A DNA stretch of 64,000 bases from Dysidea avara (lineage: Eukaryota; Porifera; Demospongiae; Dictyoceratida; Dysideidae). Position numbers and translations under genes: made by a program. Numbering within the stretch: the stretch's first letter is position 1; each line of letters begins with the position of its first letter. The notes under the pieces are model-generated. The model saw only the letters and a list, made by a program, of their open reading frames with translations. It had not been told where the DNA came from and did not search any database. The DNA lies in assembly GCF_963678975.1 (NCBI RefSeq), contig NC_089274.1:1166001-1230000 (forward strand), given 5' to 3'. Of this stretch, positions 33,387-56,872 are shown piece by piece.

Positions 33387-34400
33387 TCAGTTTTTTCTGA
33401 ACTGCATAAGGGCCACTGAATCTCGCCCATAATGGATCACCCAGTCCTTTTCTTGGTCAAGACAGTATGTATGCAACATGTATTTGATGGACCTCTCTAG
33501 TGCCTCCTGAGATTCTGGGTGGTAAGCACTGGACACATTCTGCTTAATACCAAGTCGGTACATCACTTGTTGGAACACCCCAGCCATGAAATTGGACCCT
33601 TGGTCAGACTACTATTTTCAAGAGTCCAACCCAAGTAAAGAACTTGATAAGTGGTTTGATTATAGTCTTAGCCATAATGTTCCTAAGTGGTATGGTTCAG
33701 GAACCCTGTAGATGCACACTTAATTGTCAGCAAGTATTGGTTACCTGCCTAGCTCCTGGGCAAGGGGCCAACACTATCGATTAATACCTGACTAAATGGC
33801 TCACTGACTGCAGGAATTGGCTTCAAAGGTGCCACGGGAGTACTCTGATTTGGCTTCCCAACAATCTGACAGGAATGACATAACAATTTGATGTCATTTT
33901 TTCAGATCTGGCCAGAAAAGTGGTGTAGTATCCTGTGGTATGTCTTGTTAATCCAGAGATGACCAGCCAAAGGTGATTTGTGTACATTCTCTACAGTACG
34001 TACTCCTTCAGGAGGACTATTTTCTCCCAGCCTTTGTCAGGTCAATCCATGCTTCAGTCCAGGTATGCTTAATAGCTGATTTTGGCATGTTCTGATAAAC
34101 CTAGCCAATAGTGGCAAAAAATATTTTCTGTTAATGGTATTTAATGTTTTTACTGAGATGAGATCTTGCCAATTTTATGATATTACTATTTTTGCCATCA
34201 AGTTAGCAACATTTGAGATCAAATATGTCTGATCAGACAGCAACTTCACTTTATGAAGGGACACCTCAACACCCTCAATCAAAACGCTGTCTCCTGTAGA
34301 TGTATGTTTGGAGAAAGGCAGTATACCATACAACATCAGTGTTTGATTAGCACCGGTGTCTCTCAAGATACTTCTGTATGTGAATCAGGTAAGCACACTT
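33387..34400 (-). pseudogene. Gypsy-type protease and integrase remnant
   Basis: Reading on the minus strand, the first block (34366-34175) has MRDTGANQTLML, the D-T-G of a retroviral-type aspartic protease, and TSTGDSVLIEGVEVSLHKVK. Further on, CHSCQIVGKPNQSTP (about 33890) and PFSQVLIDSVGPLPRS (about 33790) belong to the integrase zinc-binding and catalytic core. The block at 33600-33390 has FQQVMYRLGIKQ and SSAYHPESQEALERS. Stops are frequent. The reverse transcriptase is missing between protease and integrase, so the element is internally deleted. Confidence 0.75.
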
Positions 34401-35696
34401 AGAGATAAATAGGTGGTACTCAGGAGGAATGGAACGGCCCCCTTAGTACTGTTTAATTTCGGCCTGTAACCCTTACCAGTTTGTTAGTAATGAACCCTTG
34501 GGGGAAGATTCTTGGTTTGTGGATCTCTTAAGATACCAGCAATCTGCCATAGTATGTTCTTTCTGGTGACTTTGAACCATTAGAAAGGTTTTGACGACAT
34601 GGGGGTGAGGATGAGGAAGGGTCATTCCATACCAAATCAACCAAAAAAAATCCCGACCCCTTCGGATTTTCATGAAATTTGGCATAGACATGGACTCTAC
34701 TAAGAAACTTTCTCACACTAAAATTTGGCCCATTCTGTTAATCTCCCTTTAAGATATGACCGCTCAAAGTTTATTAGAAAATGCTACAGCAGCTTACACG
34801 GGTTTAATAAAATGGCCATAACTTTGTCAGTGATTGCCACAGCACATTTCTGTTTAGATATTTGGAATGCTTGTTAAATTCTCATTCAAGTGATATATAA
34901 ATCATTATAATTACTCAAAGGAAAAGGTCAAACCACAAAAATGTGACATTTTCCTTTAATCTCAGTTTTTTCAAAAACAGATATTTTAATTGCTTTAATT
35001 TTTTGTTCAAATATTCTTCTAATAGCCTTCTTTCATGCCAGTAAGTTTGAAGTTGGGATGACAAGTAGACCATGAGTTATGGCTACATACGTAATTCTTA
35101 TTGATGTTTACATGCTACAGGGGATAGAACTATGAGCACTACTATAACAATACAAACTTTTAAATTCAATTATAGTATGAAATCTCATCAGAATGTGGTC
35201 AAGTTGTAATACACATACAGTTGGAGATTAAACAAAAGTATTAATACTCTCCATTGCTGAAGGCATACCAATTATACCCATTTTATGTATATCAATGCAG
35301 TTATGATAACTGGTACAAATACCGTCAAGAGTCCATAATAGAGATTTTGTACCATATATTGGGAAGGTTTGGTGCTTAAGTTTGGTGAAGAAAATAGTTT
35401 GACAAAATTGTGAAACTTCATAATAGGAGGGTTTTAATATGGTAATTTTCCAAACAATTTCTCCACTAAACTTTTCTGTTATTATTCAGTATAGTGCCTG
35501 TCTGACATATACTTCATAAAGTCACAAGGAAAACTCCAGATGGGGAACAACACAGACATTAGCATAATAGCATTGCCTCGTCATCAGAGATACTATAGCA
35601 ATTTAGGTGGTAGAGTATAGACCGTCTGTGAGATCAAGACCATTATATATTTACTCTGTATATCGGCATGAATTATCAAAAATGTATTGCACCAGT

Positions 35697-35766
35697 AACA
35701 CAGAAAACTTCATAATATTTATGGACATCAACACAGAAAACTTCATAATATTTATGGACATCAACA
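35697..35766. repeat. 33-bp tandem duplication
   Basis: Two and a fraction copies of a unit beginning AACACAGAAAACTTCATAAT inside the long-TIR element. Confidence 0.8.
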
Positions 35767-35804
35767 CAGACAAAAGCATTGTTGCATATTTCAAAACCAA
35801 AAAA

Positions 35805-36212
35805 TAGTGCTGGCGGTATTGAAAAACCACAAACGGTATGCCTTCCATAAAAAGTATCACGGTATTACTAAATATCACAGTATTAATGTAAAAGTCATTA
35901 GTATTAAAGTAACTGCCATTTACCTCAACAAAAGCATCAAATACCTGTACCCATGGTACCTCAGCAAACCTCAGGTACAACTACCACAAACAAACTTGTT
36001 TATATAGTTTGGTTAGCTGACTACATCAGCACCTGCCTACAAACATTGTCACATGTCTGGTTAGCTTCTAAATATGGGGTGAAACAAGCCCACAGGGAGG
36101 CCATAGTGCCCAGACGGTATGGCAGTATTTAAAAAAACAGGCGGTATCAAAACCAGTATGACTTAAATAATATCACAGATTACTAACAATACCGGTATAT
36201 CGCCCAGCTCTA
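35805..36212. mobile_element. hAT-type MITE with perfect 8-bp TSD
   Basis: Starts TAGTGCTGGCGGTAT and ends ATATCGCCCAGCTCTA, imperfect inverses of the widespread TAGGGCTGGGCGATA terminus. CCAAAAAA flanks both sides (35797-35804 and 36213-36220). 408 bp, non-coding, nested in the long-TIR element. Confidence 0.85.
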
Positions 36213-37300
36213 CCAAAAAAATAAATTTGTAAAAGAATACTTTCATTGTCTGAAACTTTTGAGTGTCAGTGGGTTACATTCATTGCTGGACATACGTGCA
36301 GTAATTCACCATCAGACACCATATTCTGATTAATCCTTATTGACTGTACAACACTGAAAGTGGTACTATATATGTCCACAAATGAATGGAATCATGTACT
36401 GATATACTAGAATACTTAACTTTATTTTCAACAAATCCTACCACTTCACACACTTTGTCTTGCTTTTCATGAACTAATGAACCAAATTTAGACCAGATTA
36501 TCATATTTTTAAAAATGATGAAATTATAAAATTTTAGTCTGCATAGATTAAGCAGTATACGCTATACCCTATCAAATAAGCTATGCTAAGTAACTTTTGT
36601 ATGTACAATAATAATATATATATTTAGTGAAAAGAAGTTGGATCCCTATGCAAGTATGTAGTAGTTGATGCATATTTAACTTTTCACGTAATTGCTTGCA
36701 TAACTTATTCTAAAGCGGTAATCAAAAACGCCATGTAAATTTTTTGCTATACCATAGGCAAACACTAAATGTTGTAAGTGTACTGTAGGATATCTTAAAC
36801 TGTCACTGACTTAATGCATTTTTCATGAAAAATCAGGAGTTGTAGGTCAGTAATTTACACCTCATATTCAACTTGCAAAAATTCAAGAAAATTGGTTTAC
36901 ATTATCAGTGTCCAATTGTGTGTAACTACTCCAGATTACATGGCCATAGCACATTCTATTACTGAGTTACAAAATTTTAAAAAACATTATCAGATTTTGG
37001 AACAGTGCACTATTCCCCTCTGGGTTTTTCTTTGCACTGGAACTGTCTTGTGATTTTATGAAATGTAGCTGTTATGTCAAACAACTTTGCATACAGATCT
37101 TACAAAACAAATTATACATGTGAACGGAATAGCAGAGAAGTTTGTCAGGGGAGTTGTTTGGCGAAGTAATGAAAACTTAAACCCTTTTCCTTACCAAACT
37201 TACAGTACCATAAGATAATTTACCACCAAATCTTCCCAATATAATTATGGTATACAATCTCTATTATGGACTTTTGACGATATTTGCACCAGTTATCATA

Positions 37301-37482
37301 CAGTGAAACCTCTATAATCCGACGCTCATTGGGTGTGTCAGATTAGAATCCAAATTGGGATAAAAAGTGTGTTAGATTAACAAGGATGTGGGATTATTGA
37401 GGTAGTATCACATAGAAAGTATTTTTGGTATACAAAACAATGTCAGATTATGGAGCTATTCTGGATTAGAGAGGTTTCAGTG
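37301..37482. mobile_element. pogo/Tigger-like MITE inserted in one arm of the long-TIR element
   Basis: Ends CAGTGAAACCTCTATAATCC and, in inverse, GGATTAGAGAGGTTTCAGTG. TA is duplicated (37299-37300 and 37483-37484). The opposite arm (about 35305) has the uninterrupted text CAGTTATCATAACTGCATTG in inverse, so the insertion point is proven by the second arm. Confidence 0.92.
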
Positions 37483-39213
37483 TAACTGCATTGATATACA
37501 TAAAATGGGTATAATTGGTATGCCTTCAGCAATGGAGAGTATTAATACTTTTGTTTAATCTCCAACTGTATGTGTATTACAACTTGACCACATTCTGATG
37601 AGATTTCATACTATAATTGAATTTAAAAGTTTGTATTGTTATAGTAGTGCTCATAGTTCTATCCCCTGTAGCATGTAAACATCAATAAGAATTACGTATG
37701 TAGCCATAACTCATGGTCTACTTGTCATCCCAACTTCAAACTTACTGGCATGAAAGAAGGCTATTAGAAGAATATTTGAACAAAAAATTAAAGCAATTAA
37801 AATATCTGTTTTTGATAAAACTGAGATTAAAGGAAAATGTCACATTTTTGTGGTTTGACCTTTTCCTTTGAGTAATTATAATGAATTATATATCACTTGA
37901 AAGAGAATTTAACAAGCATTCCAAATATCTAAACAGAAATGTGCTGTGGCAATCACTGACAAAGTTATGGCCATTTTATTAAACCCGTGTAAGCTGCTGT
38001 AGCATTTTCTAATAAACTTTGAGCGGTCATATCTTAAAGGGAGATTAACAGAATGGGCCAAATTTTAGTGTGAGAAAGTTTCTTAGTAGAGTCCATGTCT
38101 ATGCCAAATTTCATGAAAATCCGAAGGGGTCGGGATTTTTTTTGGTTGATTTGGTATGGAATGACCCGGAAGCAAGTTTACAGGGTTACCTTTCTGACCG
38201 TTCAACCCTGCCTTAAAGCCAACTAGGGTAAAAGGGATAAGTTCGCTCATCTAGGTGAGAATAGGCCTTCAGCTAATGTAGTGTCTCTGCCTTCTCATCC
38301 AGCTAAGTTTTTACTTCACTCGGTAAGTATTTCTTAAATTCCTCAATTAATAATAATTGCCGGAGTTTGTTGAAGTCATTGTTAATTTCCTTAGAAGCGT
38401 ACCATCTATTATATAGGGTCTCTTTCCCTTGCAAATTCTACTGATAATTTCTTTTGGTGGCATTATGAAACTGTTGCCCGTTATGCCTCGGAAACTAAAT
38501 CATAAGCTTTCAGTACAGCCACCTTCACAAAGTCATACTGTGAACTCTCTTCAATTGTGAGAACAAGTACTATTTTATGGCTTTCCTATAGAAAATACAT
38601 GGTGAAGACTTTGATTGGTCATTGATAATGTGTGGGATATTAATGTTTTTAGCAGATCAAGCAGTACTACAAAATGAGCCAATTTTCAAAAACTTGTGCA
38701 ATTAAAATTATTAAATGTTTTCGAGGGCTCAGTTTGTTCGTATAATTTTATAGCAATATTTGCAAAGTGTGGGAAAGACAAAGAAAGCACCCAAAACTTT
38801 GGTTGCTTTATCTCAGGGGTGACTGAAGCAATTTCCTTCAAATTTTTGGTATGTAGACTCCCCTTCCAGGCAATTTTGTTTCATTCATAGAAGACATCAT
38901 GAAGCTATGTATGCATGAAAATCGTGTTTTCTTTCTTCCTGTCAATATGGTGTGACGCACCAGCTTCATGGGCTGCACAACCAGCATAGCATTATAGTGT
39001 AAAGCAAAAATTTTATGATGATAACTTAAAGATTTGTTATCTTTTGCATTTATGGGATATCCATTGAGTAGTGTAATTTTGCAGCAATATATATTGTACA
39101 GCACATAGGAATTTAAGGGTTAACAGTTCTACTAGCTATTTACTCCCTGACCACCTACATCTTGGTTTGGGTGTATCCTTCGTGTACTTATGTGACATTT
39201 CCTATTGTAACAG

Positions 39214-51815
<12,602 letters not shown>

Positions 51816-52629
51816 AACTAACTTATATAGAGTGATTGTGTTTTCTACTGTAAAAGATGCTATATAATATAATGTAGTCAACTATTGGTAATTTGTTGTA
51901 TTGTTGCTTTATGATAAACTATATATCTGTGGTGGAGATCAAAAGTGCCACGCTGTGGAATTCATTACTGATATACATAGTTGATATACCACACTTTGTG
52001 GTTACATTTGCTATAGTATGTGAGCTGGATCCTCACAAACATTTAATAACTCATGATAATTATTGTACACAATCTTGAAATTTAGCACACTTGTACTATT
52101 TGACCCGCTAAGAATACTTCAAAATCTTTTCGTTCAAATGTCTGACATAATATTTATGACCAATCAAAATTTTCACCATACATTTCCTACAGCCCTTGGA
52201 GCCAAACTGTACGTGTCAGTTGTTACACCTTTGCTGTCACCGTTAATCATCTGGTTGGCAAAATGTTTACTCTCTTGAGAAAAATCCACTTTTTAATTTT
52301 TAGCTGTTTTTCAGGATCCAGCTCAACTTGTACATACTAGTGGTGTAACATCACACATTCTGCGAAATCCTTACCTAAACAGTTACCTGAGCTGTTGAGT
52401 GTGTAGAATATACACTAGATATGACTGAAATATACATACTCCCTCAAGCACTAGCACATGCACTCTTGGGAGTCGTGTATACATTTTTGTCATATCCTTT
52501 GTAGCCGTGTTATAACTATATAATATATTAGGTGATACACATGCACATGTTTAAAATAATGAGATTGATGTACTTACTTCTACAGGTGATTTAATGTGTT
52601 GGAATGAAATATATCTATATGATCACGAT
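51816..52629. other. Intergenic stretch after the NLR gene
   Basis: Contains the GAGCTGGATCC MITE at 52021-52325 and no coding region that I can support. A polyadenylation signal is not evident immediately after the stop. Confidence 0.4.
52021..52325. mobile_element. MITE with TGAGCTGGATCCT termini
   Basis: TGAGCTGGATCCT at the left and AGGATCCAGCTCA at the right are exact inverses. 305 bp, no coding capacity. A related truncated copy lies at 10437-10630. TSD not clear. Confidence 0.65.
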
Positions 52630-52789
52630 TAGGGCTGGGAGATAAATTAGATGAAAAGATTATCTAGATACCTCATTTGCCTATCATAAATAAGATAACA
52701 AATTTTTTTATCAAGATATTAGTCAAATCATTATTGAGATAATATCAATTATTAAGATAAAATGGTTGTCATATTATCGCACAGCCCTA
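52630..52789. mobile_element. Short hAT-type MITE
   Basis: TAGGGCTGGGAGATAA at the left and TTATCGCACAGCCCTA at the right. Flanks ATCACGAT (52622-52629) and ATCATGAT (52790-52797) agree at seven of eight bases. 160 bp. Confidence 0.8.
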
Positions 52790-53159
52790 ATCATGATGTC
52801 TGTGAATATTAAAAGTTGTTGAAATTAGCTTGTTGTGTCAGTGAGAACTTTGACCCAAACCCTTATCCCTTCTGAAATTTTAACTTGTAGGTTTGCAATA
52901 GGAACATCATGCAGACTATCACACTATCATAGTTTTTCAGCACAAACATGAAGAGCAAAGGGCAGGGCAGTACAGTACAGCTACAGTGTAAAAGGAAACT
53001 TATACATTGATTCCTCAAAAGTGCATCAAGGGTATATGCATGGAGGGTATATTGAAAATCTTTGTAAAGATTGAGATACTCTAATAGAGCAGTCAGATGT
53101 ATTCTAATAGAGCATGCAGTGAAAACTACTCTAATAGAATGGTCATAACAGAACATAAT

Positions 53160-53301
53160 AATGTAAGTTAAAATTTAAAGGATAATATACAGCTAAATTT
53201 ATTGGAGAATTTGGTGTCAATGCCTGACTACCCCCAGACCCCTGCACCTATAATATTAACTCACTACCAAACCTCGGAAAAATCCTGGATACGCCCCTGG
53301 C
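53160..53301. mobile_element. Truncated hAT right end
   Basis: Ends in ATCCTGGATACGCCCCTG, the inverse of a hAT-like CAGGGGCGTATCCAG terminus, preceded by CCCCCAGACCCCTG. The left end was not found. Confidence 0.5.
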
Positions 53302-53384
53302 ACACATGATAAAATATATAGCTACCACCACACCATCACAAACACATATATAGTCACTAGTCTAGCTGCAAATGCTATGTACAC

Positions 53385-53530
53385 ATAGCCAGGAGCAATC
53401 TCCTGTCCCTGGTATAAGAGAACAGTTTAGGTGCCATGTATGCCATATAGTGGAGACTCTACTGGTATGAATCAATTATCTTCACAAACAAAACACTAGT
53501 GGTATGCAACATGCAGTAGTCCTGCAGAAG
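53385..53530 (-). pseudogene. Decayed copy of a Roco kinase exon (activation segment)
   Basis: Closely matches 61018-61190 of the intact gene: AGGAGCAATCTC, TGTCCCTG, GAGAACAGTT, AGGTGCCATGTAT and GTGGAGA..CTACTGGTA appear in the same order. About 30 bp in the middle (the GTPGY region) are deleted and the frame is broken. It lies between the NLR and Roco genes on the same strand as the Roco gene, so it is probably the remnant of a duplicated kinase gene rather than a processed copy. Confidence 0.75.
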
Positions 53531-55830
53531 ATGGAGCTTTTTTGGCTGAAACTTGCATTATGCATATGTGGTCTATGGTTTGTTTATATCACAAAATAAT
53601 TCTCCATACCATATACATGGACTACTCAAAATCAACTGCTGGACCATTGAACAAAGTGGTGATTCAGGAAACTTTAGTATTTGGGTTATTCCATGTGAAA
53701 TTTGTGCATCATGAGACAAACCAAGTTTCATTTGTTTGGTTTAATGCAGGCATTTTACTCCATTTGTGATTGCACATTACAGTGAAACCTGTCTATGATC
53801 AGATTGTGTGTAAATAAGTGTAATGAGAACACCTGCCTAAACTGACCATTGTAGCAGTCTACGCTAGCAAAACTTGCAACAACAACAACAGGCTGAAAAC
53901 TGTATTCCAGCATAAAAGGTGCTTTGTTAACAGTTGGGCAACTGCAACTTATACACAGGTTCACTATTAGCTACTTTGTGCTAAACAATTAGGTCCATAA
54001 GTAGCTAAATTAACTCAATTAAGTCAAGTAGTTTGAAATTGTTGGACCTTGAATAGACAACTTGCAATGTATTAAGCTATGAAAGAATTAAAAGTTATAC
54101 GTAAATTAAAACTGGCAACCAAACACTGCAATGATAATGAAAGCTTTGTTATATCATTATTAGTAATTGCAGCTGTGTATTTTAGAACAACAGCTTTACT
54201 TTCATTTAATAACCCTGAAAAATTTAGTTGCAATGGTTCCACTGCAAAACTTGACTGTTATGGCTATCTCAGATGTTTGTTGGAACCAAGCACTGTCCCA
54301 ATCTAACACTACATTTATAGAACACTACATGTGCAAATGTACAAACAGAATACAGAGTCAGCTTGCACTACAATGAATTTGTAACCCAAGTTTGTTCACT
54401 GCATCTATTTTGACTAACCATATACACTGTGTGCATGCTATCAGTGACTATCTGACCTTATATGTACCAGTGACTATCTGACCTTATATGTACCAGTGCT
54501 GTTGAATACAGAAAAACATTATTGTAGTAATATGTTGCAAATGCCCCTTCGTTGTAAAATGATTTTTGTATGCAAAAATTTCTTACATAAAACAAAAGAT
54601 CAAGATACTCTAATAGAGCAGTCATTCATGCAAAAATATCTTTGCACAAAACTGAGACTGCAAATCAGGCTTGCAATATATGCAGTGGATGCTCTATTTG
54701 CATAAAATGTGACCAGATTTTCCACACATCCAATTGTGAATTTGAGAGACCATTACTTTACTTCAAAGTAACATACATTGAGCACAAATAGCTAGTATCC
54801 TTTTATACGTATAACAATGTGAGAATAACAGAACTTGACCTTTCCTCTAAGATAAAGGTGCATTACTGAGTCCTCATCAGTCACTGTCAGAGGTATAACA
54901 ACATGCTACAACACCTCAATAAGTCATATGCTATAAAGGAGTATGGAATACCCAAATGAGTTGCAGGCAAATTATTGTCAAAAATTTTGATAACTGAAAA
55001 ATAAATTAGCTATACACTAGGCATTTGCTTCTTTACAGGACCACTTCTATGATACAACTCCTCAATATAGTGACCATAGGTAGATTCCAAACATAACGGT
55101 ATACTTCATGAAAATGCAAGTACTTATATAATCATTATGACTACCTTTTTAGAGACCATTTCAAAATGCTTAGTGGTGTATTTCATGAGTTTGTATGTAT
55201 AAGGTTTACTTTAGTGAAATGAACTAATGTGTGATACAGGGTAACCTGACACCTGTGAGATTATGATTTGGTCTCAACTAATGAAATTAGAAATGAGATT
55301 GACATTAGAAATGAGGTCAGACTTTTCTAATGACTTGCATGTGAGAATTCATCAGAACCTTTCTGCTTACTCAAGACAGAACTGAAAGTTAAGTACATAT
55401 CAACCATGTAAGACAGTACCAAAGAACTATTATTTGTTTTAATTCTGGAATTCATCCAAGGCCTTCCTCCTCTTCTAGAGTGTACGGACAGGTTTTTATT
55501 AATGAGATCATAAAAGTACAAATTAGCTATGACACGTCTATTATAAAGTGGTCTAATCATAGCAATGGTCTTAATGAAGGTGGTCTATACTTACAGTATA
55601 ACCATAGATTTATAAACCCCAGTAATAAATCTATAGTATAACAGTACTAGTATATTTCATACAAAGTTTTGATGAAAATCAGTTTTGAGTTTTAGAATCC
55701 ACTATTTCCATTCTCCCCAAAATTTCCCCCGTTCATCTTTGCATTATTCAGTAACACTCAATACATACTTCATTAGTAGTACATACAGCAGGTACTACAT
55801 TATATGCAAATAAAACAAATCATTTTAAAC
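53531..55830. other. Intergenic stretch before the Roco 3' end
   Basis: No gene supported. Contains a 26-bp direct duplication near 54445-54497 and one ACTCTAATAGAGCAGTCA copy near 54605. Confidence 0.4.
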
Positions 55831-56872
55831 ACTGCCAAGTTAACAAGCAGATGTCCTCGTCGTGTCGTTGCAAATATTTCATACTTTTGTCACTATTAGG
55901 ATTTAGTAAGAACTTCTTACGTCCATTACCAATACTGGTAATGAGGGGAATATCACTACTAATGTTAGTACCATCATCGTCGTCATCATCTGAGATTGGT
56001 ATCTCAGGACACACACAAGGTGACACTTGAGGGGGCATCAGTAACAAAGCTCGGACCTTATGTTCATGATAGTGGAGACACTGCAGCATTGTGCCATGTT
56101 CTGATGACCACACCCCTATCACACCCACTGTTGTACCTACATAAAGATAACACCCACTAGCTTGCATCGCTGAAACTTGAAGGCCTTGTGAATACTTGTC
56201 ATCTACAGTGGAATAAAACAGCTGAAATACAAAATGATACTTATACTGGAACTCACCAAGTTTCATATCCTGCTTACAGTCCACAACATGTAGTTGTTTC
56301 TTCTTCACAGCATCCCAGCATACAAAATATGAACGACGGTTAAATGATACCCACACATGACACCTAGTGTCACCATGGCTACCAGTAAACACACTGCTAG
56401 TCACAAGAGCACATATTAACAGACGACCACCAGAGAAAGGTTCACATTGTAACTCAGAATACTCCCACTTGGACTGGTGATGTTGAAACACCATCAACTT
56501 GTTCTCACTACAAGTACCCCACACTTCAGGGGAGCCATTAACAACAGCAACAGTCATGTGAAATATTGAGTATTGGTCAGAGAACTGGATGTGTGAATGT
56601 AATCGTAAACCACCTTGATCAGGAATATCCAAGAATATCCAAACATCACAATTGTGGGTGGACACCATCACTTTGTGATCATCCTTAACATGTACAATGT
56701 CTAGTATACACTCAGGAGTGTGGTCTTTGCTGGCAAGATGGCGGACAAATATAGTTCTCATTGTGAGTGCATGGATAACTCTCAATTCTCCTTCAACATT
56801 ACCCAACCACACATAGTTGTAGATGGCACAGATTGCTGATATCTCTTGTTCACAGGCATAGCCATAAAACAG
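55831..56872 (-). CDS. WD40-like C-terminal exons of the Roco kinase
   Basis: Exon 56257-56872 begins LFYGYACEQEISAICAIYNY and continues VWLGNVEGELRVIHAL, a beta-propeller blade pattern; exon 55831-56202 has YLYVGTTVGVIGVWSSEHG and ends LLTWQCLK before the stop. The intron 56203-56256 is only 54 nt, a multiple of three without a stop, so retention would add 18 residues in frame. An acidic SDDDDDDG loop precedes the last blade. Confidence 0.75.

Larger units (their letters stand above)
34619..38167. mobile_element. 3.55-kb element with long (about 0.78 kb) terminal inverted repeats
   Basis: Ends GGGTCATTCCATACCAAATC and its exact inverse. The arms are 34619 to about 35395 and about 37165-38167, the latter 182 bp longer because of a later MITE. 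Flanks share GGAA (34615-34618 and 38168-38171), a probable 4-bp TSD. The centre (35396-37165) has no credible ORF and contains a hAT MITE. Superfamily not identified. The inserted host is a Gypsy gag. Confidence 0.85.
34440..38600 (-). pseudogene. Gypsy gag remnant split by the 3.55-kb long-TIR element
   Basis: Text at 38560-38180 on the minus strand includes SSQYDFVKVAVLKAYDLV and EFARERDP, typical of retrotransposon gag helices. The part after the insertion (34618-34480) contains ERTYYGR and HTMADCWYLK-like text, the end of a zinc knuckle, and leads into the protease at 34366. Excising 34619-38167 plus one copy of the 4-bp duplication rejoins the two parts. Confidence 0.65.

Noticed and set aside
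35607..36007. Short ORFs in the centre of the long-TIR element as a transposase
   Set aside because: They cover a 33-bp duplication and a MITE and show no DDE or other motif.
38696..39104. ORFs upstream of the Death exon as the NLR first exon
   Set aside because: No splice donor in phase with the acceptor at 39213 and no sequence resembling an NLR start.
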